A stretch of 10,304 nucleotides of DNA, taken from positions 1 to 10,304 of the forward strand of contig CAKKRN010000244.1 of the NCBI GenBank assembly GCA_919902745.1, read 5' to 3'. A model generated the notes under the pieces. That model was given only the letters and a program-made list of their open reading frames with translations, ran no database searches and was not told the origin of the DNA. Shown here piece by piece: positions 1-6,949 of the stretch (position 1 is the first letter of the stretch; each line of letters opens with the position of its first letter). The translations under genes and the position numbers were made by a program. The DNA is from Syntrophaceae bacterium. GTDB taxonomy: Bacteria > Desulfobacterota > Syntrophia > Syntrophales > UBA5619.

Positions 1-73
1 AGGCAGATCGCATGCGCGGTCGAATAACACGAAACGGTAATGACCGGGCCATCGTCTCAAGACCGGCCGGCCG

Positions 74-87
74 GCGGAGATCTCCGC
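74..87. repeat. 14-bp perfect palindrome upstream of the aminotransferase gene
   Basis: The sequence GCGGAGATCTCCGC is its own reverse complement. It directly follows a CCGGCCGGCCGG run (63-74) that is also self-complementary. The palindrome lies about 110 bp before the aminotransferase start. With no loop it would make a poor RNA hairpin, so a dimeric DNA-binding protein site is the more natural reading, but no regulator family is recognised. In GC-rich DNA such palindromes also arise by chance. Confidence 0.35.
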
Positions 88-97
88 ACATTTCTCT

Positions 98-128
98 TGA
101 CAGCGGGAAGCGGTCGTGACAGTGGGAA
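98..128. repeat. Direct repeat pair TGACAG-N-GGGAA, 19-bp period
   Basis: Two 12-bp copies, at 98-109 (TGACAGCGGGAA) and 117-128 (TGACAGTGGGAA), differ at one base. They start 19 bp apart, close to two helical turns, which would put both on nearly the same face of the helix. They lie 70-100 bp upstream of the aminotransferase start, where an activator or repressor could bind. A TTGACA hexamer (97-102) overlaps the first copy, but I see no acceptable -10 element 16-18 bp downstream, so I do not call a promoter here. Confidence 0.4.
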
Positions 129-195
129 CGCAGTATCCAGGCTGCCCCGTTGAAGCCGGGGTATGAATCGTGGAATCATAATAAAGGGGTTTGCC

Positions 196-1377
196 ATGGC
201 CATCGCGAAGAAGATTAATGGATTTATCACACAGTCTTCCTTCATCCGGAAGATGTTCGAGGAAGGGGTTCGTCTCAAGCAGAAGCATGGTGCGGAAAAT
301 GTCTTCGATTTCAGTCTCGGAAATCCGAATATCGATCCCCCGGAGGCCGTCAAGGCAAGGCTGCGTGAGCTTGTTTCCGCCGAGATCCCCGGGAAGCATA
401 TGTACATGCCGAACGCCGGATATCCGGAGACCCGAGCGGCCGTTGCAGCGGAGCTGAGCGCCTCCCGCGGGGTTGCGCTCTCGGCCGATCAGATCGTGAT
501 GACCTGCGGCGCCGGCGGGGCGCTGAACGTCATCCTGAAGACGATTCTCGACCCGGGCGAAGAGGTGATCATCCCGGCCCCCTTCTTCGTCGAGTACCGT
601 TTCTATGTGGACAATGCCGGCGGAGAAACGCGGATCATCCCGCCGCGGGAGGATTTCTCCCTTGACATCGAGGCGATCGGCGAGGCGATCACCGAAAAAA
701 CCAAAGCGGTCCTGATCAACTCCCCGAACAACCCGACGGGGAAGGTCTATGACGAGGCGTCGATCCGGGAACTTGCGGCGCTTCTCACCGAACGGGGAAA
801 AGCGCTCAACCGGGAGATCTGCCTCATCTCCGACGAACCCTACAGCGAGATCGTCTATGACGGGGTGACGGTGCCGAGCGTGATGAAGATCTATCCCCAC
901 AGTTTCATCGCCTCCTCCTATTCCAAGAGTCTCTCCCTTCCCGGCGAACGTATCGGCTATATCGCCGTGAACCCCGCCATGAGCGGTCTCGGGGAGCTGC
1001 TGGGCGGCATCACCCTCTGCAACCGGATCCTCGGTTTTGTGAACGCCCCCGCGCTGATGCAGCGGGTGATCGCCGGTCTTCGGGGGGTGCGGGTGGACGT
1101 GGAGACCTACCGGAGAAAACGGGATCTCCTCTGCGACGGTCTCGCCTCCGTCGGTTACCGGGTAACGAAACCGGAAGGAGCCTTTTATCTGTTTCCCAAA
1201 ACGCCCATCGCCGACGATGTCCGTTTCGCCGACGCGCTCCGGAAGCGGAGGATCCTGACCGTCCCGGGGAGCGGCTTCTACGGTCCCGGCCATATCCGGA
1301 TCGCCTATTGTGTCGACGACGCCACGATCCTGGGCGCGATCGAAGGATTCGGCGAAGTCTGGAAGGAATTCAAATAG
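196..1377 (+). CDS. PLP-dependent class I/II aminotransferase (AspB-like)
   Basis: This is a fold-type I, pyridoxal-phosphate aminotransferase that moves an amino group between an amino acid and a 2-oxo acid in the cytoplasm. Counting from the start at 196 (393 aa, normal for the family), visible motifs are NSPNNPTG (175-182), DEPY (213-216, with the PLP-contacting Asp and Tyr), SSYSKSLS with the probable Schiff-base Lys244, an Arg at 252 contacting the phosphate, and Arg368 in HIRIAY that binds the substrate carboxylate. An in-frame ATG exists at 163, but AAAGGGG (183-189) sits six bases before the ATG at 196, which decides the start. The substrate cannot be read from sequence; aspartate, alanine or an aromatic amino acid are all possible. 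The gene converges on the acylphosphatase gene with only 9 bp between stop codons and no visible terminator. Confidence 0.9.
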   Translation: MAIAKKINGFITQSSFIRKMFEEGVRLKQKHGAENVFDFSLGNPNIDPPEAVKARLRELVSAEIPGKHMYMPNAGYPETRAAVAAELSASRGVALSADQIVMTCGAGGALNVILKTILDPGEEVIIPAPFFVEYRFYVDNAGGETRIIPPREDFSLDIEAIGEAITEKTKAVLINSPNNPTGKVYDEASIRELAALLTERGKALNREICLISDEPYSEIVYDGVTVPSVMKIYPHSFIASSYSKSLSLPGERIGYIAVNPAMSGLGELLGGITLCNRILGFVNAPALMQRVIAGLRGVRVDVETYRRKRDLLCDGLASVGYRVTKPEGAFYLFPKTPIADDVRFADALRKRRILTVPGSGFYGPGHIRIAYCVDDATILGAIEGFGEVWKEFK

Positions 1378-1386
1378 GGAAGGGCG

Positions 1387-1662
1387 TCAATAGACGATAT
1401 CAAAGTCGGTGAAGCCGCCTGCGGTGCTTTCCTCTGCAATTTCGAGATGATCCACCCTGGCGGGCGGCGTTCCGGTCCGGCACCAGGCGAGCATCGCCTC
1501 GGCCTCTTTCTGTTCCCCCTCGAAGACCGTCTCGACGCGATCGTCCGGGAGGTTCCGGACCCAGCCGGTGAGCCCGAGCGCGCGCGCCTGCCTCCGGGTG
1601 TTCGCCCGGAAATAGACCCCCTGGACGCGGCCGGTGATATGAAGATGATAGCGTTTCTTCAT
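1387..1662 (-). CDS. acyP: Acylphosphatase
   Basis: This small cytoplasmic enzyme hydrolyses the carboxyl-phosphate bond of acyl phosphates. The 91-aa length is typical. The signature GRVQGVYFR (11-19) carries the catalytic Arg19 of the phosphate-binding loop, and GWVRN (33-37) carries the catalytic Asn37; the C-terminal FTDFDIVY matches the usual last strand. A longer in-frame reading begins at 1719, but it would run into the palindromic repeat region. The ATG at 1662 has an AAGGCGGA ribosome-binding stretch just upstream and places the first strand (KKRYHLHITGRVQG) where the family has it. The gene is last in the minus-strand group behind ligA, separated from it by the palindrome. It may be reached by read-through from ligA, since no separate promoter is evident. 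Confidence 0.93.
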   Translation of the reverse strand: MKKRYHLHITGRVQGVYFRANTRRQARALGLTGWVRNLPDDRVETVFEGEQKEAEAMLAWCRTGTPPARVDHLEIAEESTAGGFTDFDIVY

Positions 1663-1684
1663 TCCGCCTTGATTCCCGTTAGCA

Positions 1685-3887
<2,203 letters not shown>

Positions 3888-3965
3888 TCACCCTGTAATA
3901 AACTCCGCGTTATTGAAGTCGGCCGCCCATGGGCGAGGCGATTTCTTTTGAACCATTTTAGGATA

Positions 3966-4232
3966 TCACGATTTGACCAGCCGCAACGCCGGTTTTCCCT
4001 TCGGGGGTTTTTCCGGTCCGGTCTCATGCTGCCGTAGGAGCTGCTCGTTGAAGATGTGGTTCTTGGCGCGGACCGCGTTGATGATGAAAAAGATGATGAC
4101 CGCCTTTTCCCACTCCTGCGAGGGTTCGAAATGCTCCATCCGCTTCTTGTATTTTTCCCAGAGGGAGGAGAGGGAGGCCTCGTCGAGGCCGAGGATCTGT
4201 TGCGCCAGTCTGTCGAGTGAGGATTCGAGCAT
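3966..4232 (-). CDS. Small hypothetical protein upstream of ligA
   Basis: I do not recognise this 88-aa protein. It looks soluble and largely helical: an acidic amphipathic N-terminus (LDRLAQQILGLDEASLSSLW), a charged middle, a short hydrophobic run AVIIFFIINAV (44-54) that is too short for a standard membrane helix, then a basic, proline-containing tail ending LRLVKS. The reading frame can be opened at a TTG (4241), but the ATG at 4232 sits nine bases after AGGGG (4246-4242), while the TTG directly abuts it. ATG is therefore the start. The gene is first after the promoter at 4266-4294 and directly precedes ligA on the same strand. The good ribosome-binding site and promoter support a real gene; its job is unknown. 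Confidence 0.75.
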   Translation of the reverse strand: MLESSLDRLAQQILGLDEASLSSLWEKYKKRMEHFEPSQEWEKAVIIFFIINAVRAKNHIFNEQLLRQHETGPEKPPKGKPALRLVKS

Positions 4233-4265
4233 GATGTTCAACCCCTGCTTGCATTTTTCAGTCTC

Positions 4266-4294
4266 ATCCTAACTTCAGTCATGCGGAAAGTCAA
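4266..4294 (-). promoter_or_regulatory. Sigma70-type promoter for the hypothetical-ligA-acyP group
   Basis: Read on the minus strand, TTGACT (4294-4289, five of six matches to TTGACA) is followed by exactly 17 bp and then TAGGAT (4271-4266, four of six matches to TATAAT). Transcription would start near 4259, giving a leader of about 27 bases that includes the AGGGG ribosome-binding site. No transcript data are available. Confidence 0.6.
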
Positions 4295-4323
4295 ACGAAA
4301 CGGGAGCCGCGCCGAAATAATCC

Positions 4324-4351
4324 TTGTCTTTTTGATTCATCTCGTTATAAT
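4324..4351 (+). promoter_or_regulatory. Candidate sigma70-type promoter for the HIT-lapA genes
   Basis: A perfect TATAAT (4346-4351) is preceded, with a 16-bp spacer, by TTGTCT (4324-4329, four of six matches to TTGACA). It lies back to back with the minus-strand promoter at 4266-4294 in a divergent intergenic region. Transcription would start near 4358 and give a leader of about 100 bases before the HIT gene, containing the two hairpins at 4389-4432. Confidence 0.5.
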
Positions 4352-4388
4352 CAGCCGGCTCGTGCGCGGAGGTCTCGGCCGGGTGATG

Positions 4389-4432
4389 ATCGGAGCGATC
4401 TCCGATGTTCAGGAATGACCGTTGAAGCGGTC
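4389..4432 (+). other. Two adjacent hairpins in the HIT gene leader
   Basis: The first is ATCGGAG (4389-4395), loop CGAT, CTCCGAT (4400-4406): a perfect 7-bp stem with a tetraloop. The second is GACCG (4417-4421), loop of six, CGGTC (4428-4432), followed by TTTCGTCTT. The second resembles a weak terminator but its stem is short and its T-run is broken. The pair lies between the candidate promoter and the ribosome-binding site GAGGG (4445-4449). A role in attenuation or message stability is possible and unproven. Confidence 0.35.
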
Positions 4433-4456
4433 TTTCGTCTTGCTGAGGGTTACTGA

Positions 4457-4948
4457 ATGGACACGATCTTTGCGCCCTGGCGCTCGGCCTATATCCGGGG
4501 GGAAAAGCCCACGGGCTGCGTTCTCTGCAAGGATGCCGCGCGGGGGGATGGCTTGGTCCTCTGCGAGGGGAAAAGCGGCTACATCATGGTGAACCGCTAT
4601 CCCTACACCGGCGGCCACCTCATGATCGTTCCGTTCCGTCACCTGAGCCGTCTAAGCGATCTTCTTCCCGCGGAGAGAGAGGAGCTCTTTGCTTTTATGG
4701 ATCTCTCCGTCCGGGTTCTGACCGAAGCTATGAAGCCGGAGGGGTTCAACCTCGGCATAAATCTGGGTAAGGCGGCAGGCGCCGGCATCGACGATCATCT
4801 CCACATCCATGTTGTCCCCCGGTGGGGAGGCGATACGAATTTCATGAGCGTTATCGGCGAGGTCCGCGTCATTCCTGAGGATGTTTCCGGAACGGCCCGG
4901 GAGCTCAGACCCTTTTTCACGAAATTTCAGCGGGAGGTCTGCGGATGA
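4457..4948 (+). CDS. HIT-family nucleotide hydrolase/transferase
   Basis: This is a histidine-triad protein, a cytoplasmic enzyme acting on nucleoside phosphate linkages such as AMP-conjugates or diadenosine polyphosphates. The triad DHLHIHVVP is at 113-121 (H114, H116, H118; H116 is the expected nucleophile). The N-terminal IFAPWRSAYI fits the LWAPWR-type subgroup annotated as Ap4A phosphorylase/HIT hydrolase. CVLC (21-24) with H54 could form the zinc site seen in some members. The length of 163 aa is typical of this subgroup. The ATG follows GAGGG by seven bases. Its last four bases are shared with the start of the lapA-like gene (ATGA), implying translational coupling. The exact substrate cannot be assigned. 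Confidence 0.9.
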   Translation: MDTIFAPWRSAYIRGEKPTGCVLCKDAARGDGLVLCEGKSGYIMVNRYPYTGGHLMIVPFRHLSRLSDLLPAEREELFAFMDLSVRVLTEAMKPEGFNLGINLGKAAGAGIDDHLHIHVVPRWGGDTNFMSVIGEVRVIPEDVSGTARELRPFFTKFQREVCG

Positions 4949-5286
4949 AAGTGATCTATACCATCATCGTGGCGATTTTCGTCATGTTCATCATCACCTT
5001 TTCACTTGAAAATACCGCTCCCGTCAACCTCCGCTATCTTGGTTTTGATTTCTTCAAGGGATCCCTCCCAACGTACATGTTGATTTTCCTCTCTTTTCTC
5101 GCCGGGGTCATTTTCACGGGGTTCATGGGGATCGTGGAGCGGTTCCGCCTGACCAGAACGATCAACCGCCTGAACAAGACCATCCGGGATCTTCGCCGCG
5201 AGATGAAGGCGAACGAGAACGGGCATCCCCCCTTTATCGAGGCCGGCGAGAAGACCACTCGGCCGTCCAGCGAAGAAATCCTCTGA
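4945..5286 (+). CDS. LapA-domain (DUF1049) inner-membrane protein
   Basis: This 113-aa protein has two hydrophobic helices (about 3-20 and 43-62), separated by the conserved short segment SLENTAPVNLRYLGF, then a basic amphipathic helix (about 65-90, RLTRTINRLNKTIRDLRREM) likely to form a coiled coil in the cytoplasm, and a polar tail. This layout is that of the LapA/YciS family, whose E. coli member works with LapB in controlling lipopolysaccharide synthesis. No LapB-like partner lies in this window, so the same role is only a possibility. Translation starts in a 4-bp overlap with the HIT gene, with GGGAGG (4932-4937) seven bases upstream. It is probably co-transcribed with the HIT gene and perhaps with speB, 63 bp further on. 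Confidence 0.85.
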   Translation: MKVIYTIIVAIFVMFIITFSLENTAPVNLRYLGFDFFKGSLPTYMLIFLSFLAGVIFTGFMGIVERFRLTRTINRLNKTIRDLRREMKANENGHPPFIEAGEKTTRPSSEEIL

Positions 5287-5349
5287 TCTGTTTGTAGACA
5301 GGTTGTCGAGGGTGTGTTAGAAGCGCGCTTTTCTTGTCTGGGGAGCCTC

Positions 5350-6204
5350 ATGAATTTCGGCGGCATCGCACCTGCGTTCACCGTGTATAAGAAGGCGGCA
5401 TTCGTCGTCATTCCCGTTCCGTATGACCTGACCTCGACATACCAGTCCGGGTCGCGGCGCGGACCGGGGGCGATCCTTGAGGCCTCCGGCAACATGGAGC
5501 TCTACGACGAGGAGCTTCGGAAGGAGACCTATCGGTCCGGCATCCACACCCTGCCGCCCCTCGAGTCGGATGCCCGCGGACCGGCAGAGATGGTGGACTC
5601 CGTCCGCCGGACCATTTCCCGGGTCGCGGCCGACGGGAAGACCCCTGTCATGCTCGGCGGTGAGCACAGCATCTCCTTCGGCGCCGTCCAGGCGATGAAA
5701 GAAATTTATCCGGAGATTACCGTCCTTCAGTTGGACGCCCATGCCGATCTCCGGGATGCCTATCAGGGGACGCCTTACAGCCATGCCTCCGTGGCCCGAC
5801 GCATCACCGGAATTTGCCCCCTCATCCAGGCGGGCATAAGGAGTTTGAGCGTCGAGGAGGCTGAATTCATGGAGGAGGGTCGCGTCCGGAGCCATTCGGC
5901 CGATTTCATCCTCGACGGCGGGGCATGGTGGGAGACGATCTGCGGCGACCTGCACGGGGATCTCTACCTCACGGTCGACCTCGACGTTCTCGATCCGGCC
6001 GTGATGCCCTCGACGGGAACGCCGGAACCGGGAGGCCTTGCCTGGCGCGATCTCCTTCGTCTCGTTCGGGAGGCGGCGAAGCGCTGCCGGATCCGGGGTT
6101 TCGACGTCGTGGAGCTTGCCCCCATCCCGGGGGTGGTCGCGCCCGATTTTTTGGCGGCCAAACTGGTCTATCGGATCATGGGCTACCTCACTGAAAAGCC
6201 ATGA
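5350..6204 (+). CDS. speB: Agmatinase (ureohydrolase family)
   Basis: This enzyme hydrolyses agmatine to putrescine and urea using two manganese ions. From the ATG at 5350 it is 284 aa, the usual size. All six expected metal ligands are visible: H106 in GGEHS, D129, H131 and D133 in DAHADL, and D210 and D212 in VDLDVLDP. SHAS (144-147) and the late FDVVELAP (251-258) also match the family. A GTG at 5314 opens the same frame, but GGGGAG (5340-5345) sits just before the ATG and the ATG product matches the normal N-terminus. The next gene encodes an arginine decarboxylase that makes agmatine. This supports agmatinase over arginase, formiminoglutamase or guanidinobutyrase, which share the fold. 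Confidence 0.92.
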   Translation: MNFGGIAPAFTVYKKAAFVVIPVPYDLTSTYQSGSRRGPGAILEASGNMELYDEELRKETYRSGIHTLPPLESDARGPAEMVDSVRRTISRVAADGKTPVMLGGEHSISFGAVQAMKEIYPEITVLQLDAHADLRDAYQGTPYSHASVARRITGICPLIQAGIRSLSVEEAEFMEEGRVRSHSADFILDGGAWWETICGDLHGDLYLTVDLDVLDPAVMPSTGTPEPGGLAWRDLLRLVREAAKRCRIRGFDVVELAPIPGVVAPDFLAAKLVYRIMGYLTEKP

Positions 6205-6210
6205 TATATT
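6202..6210 (+). promoter_or_regulatory. Possible extended -10 promoter for pdaD
   Basis: TGA immediately followed by TATATT (6205-6210, five of six matches to TATAAT) has the form of an extended -10 element; the TGA is also the speB stop codon. I find no good -35 hexamer at 16-18 bp upstream. If active, it would give a leader of about 70 bases and let pdaD be expressed apart from speB. Confidence 0.25.
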
Positions 6211-6287
6211 GAGAAAAAACCGCCGGACGGGACGGCGAAAAATATGGAACCAGCCCAGTCCGGTGTCGGTTGAAGGAGAAAAAACCA

Positions 6288-6836
6288 TTGAATGTTTATG
6301 TTCCCAGGCAGATTTTTTTCACAAAAGGGGTGGGGATCCACAAGGAGGAGCTTCATTCCTTCGAGCTGGCTCTCCGTGAAGCCGGCATCGAGAAATGCAA
6401 TCTTGTGCAGGTGTCCAGCATCCTGCCGCCCGGCTGTCAGGTGATCTCGCGTGCCCGGGGCCTGAAGGAGCTCAAGGCGGGCGCCATCACCTATTGCGTT
6501 CTGAGCCGTTGCTTCAGCAATGAACCGAGGCGGCTGCTGGCGGCATCCGTCGGCTGCGCCATCCCAGCCGACAAGCGCACCTACGGCTACATCAGCGAGC
6601 ATCACGCCTTTGGCCAGACCCAGCGCCAGGCGGGGGACTATGCGGAAGATCTTGCCGCAGCCATGCTCGCATCCACGCTTGGCATTGACTTCGATATCGA
6701 TGAGAGCTGGGACGAAAAAAAGGAGATCTTCAAGATCAGCGGAAAGATCGTGAGCACCCGGAACATCACCCAGTCCAGCATCGTTCAATCGCACGGGTTC
6801 ACCACGGTCATCGCCGTCGCCGTCTTCGTCTTCTGA
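6288..6836 (+). CDS. pdaD: Pyruvoyl-dependent arginine decarboxylase (proenzyme)
   Basis: This enzyme decarboxylates arginine to agmatine with a covalent pyruvoyl group made by self-cleavage, needing no PLP. Diagnostic segments are the opening PRQIFFTKGVGIHKEEL, the cleavage site LVQVSSILPPG (39-49), where the chain should split between Ser43 and Ser44 so that Ser44 becomes the pyruvoyl group, and GYISEHHAFG (100-109), with Glu104 in the position of the active-site glutamate of the Methanocaldococcus enzyme. The frame opens at TTG 6270, but the only good ribosome-binding site, AAGGAG (6273-6278), lies inside that extension. The TTG at 6288, nine bases further, is the better start and gives 182 aa. 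The gene follows speB by 83 bp, and the two proteins complete a route to putrescine. It is clearly distinct from the large PLP-dependent SpeA. Confidence 0.93.
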   Translation: MNVYVPRQIFFTKGVGIHKEELHSFELALREAGIEKCNLVQVSSILPPGCQVISRARGLKELKAGAITYCVLSRCFSNEPRRLLAASVGCAIPADKRTYGYISEHHAFGQTQRQAGDYAEDLAAAMLASTLGIDFDIDESWDEKKEIFKISGKIVSTRNITQSSIVQSHGFTTVIAVAVFVF

Positions 6837-6855
6837 TCGCCGCTGATCCGCGGTA

Positions 6856-6918
6856 AGGGTCTGTTACAGACCCTAACATCGGAGGCCCCCGGGGGTCATA
6901 TTGCGGGCGGCTTCGCCC
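6856..6918 (+). other. Structured spacer between pdaD and the sensor kinase gene
   Basis: Three self-complementary segments occur in 63 bp: AGGGTCTG-TTA-CAGACCCT (6856-6874, perfect 8-bp stem), CCCCCGGGGG (6886-6895) and CGGGCG-GCTT-CGCCCG (6904-6919, perfect 6-bp stem). GACCC (6869-6873) could instead pair with GGGTC (6892-6896), so two exclusive folds can be drawn. None is followed by a T-run, so none is a standard intrinsic terminator. The spacer may end the pdaD message by another means or form the leader of the kinase operon. I found no convincing promoter in it. Confidence 0.4.
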
Positions 6919-6949
6919 GGCAGAAAACCTTTGCAGGGGAGAAGAAAAG

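Noticed and set aside
97..125. TTGACA at 97-102 as a promoter for the aminotransferase
   Set aside because: No -10-like hexamer lies at 16-18 bp spacing (the sequence there is CAGTGG).
145..161. CCCCG/CGGGG hairpin just upstream of the aminotransferase start
   Set aside because: A 5-bp stem is weak and expected by chance in DNA this GC-rich; it does not cover the ribosome-binding site.
163..195. Longer N-terminus of the aminotransferase from ATG 163
   Set aside because: There is no good ribosome-binding site before it, whereas AAAGGGG is ideally placed for ATG 196.
5314..5349. GTG start at 5314 for agmatinase
   Set aside because: GGGGAG precedes the ATG at 5350 and the shorter product has the usual family length and N-terminus.
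6221..6237. CGCCG/CGGCG hairpin flanked by A-runs, terminator-like on the minus strand
   Set aside because: No gene is transcribed toward it on that strand, the stem is only 5 bp with a 7-base loop, and on the plus strand it is followed by A and not T.
5317..6288. A 323-codon open frame on the minus strand opposite speB
   Set aside because: It is a shadow of agmatinase codon usage; the product is Arg/Gly/Asp-rich with no motifs, and speB carries all its metal ligands.
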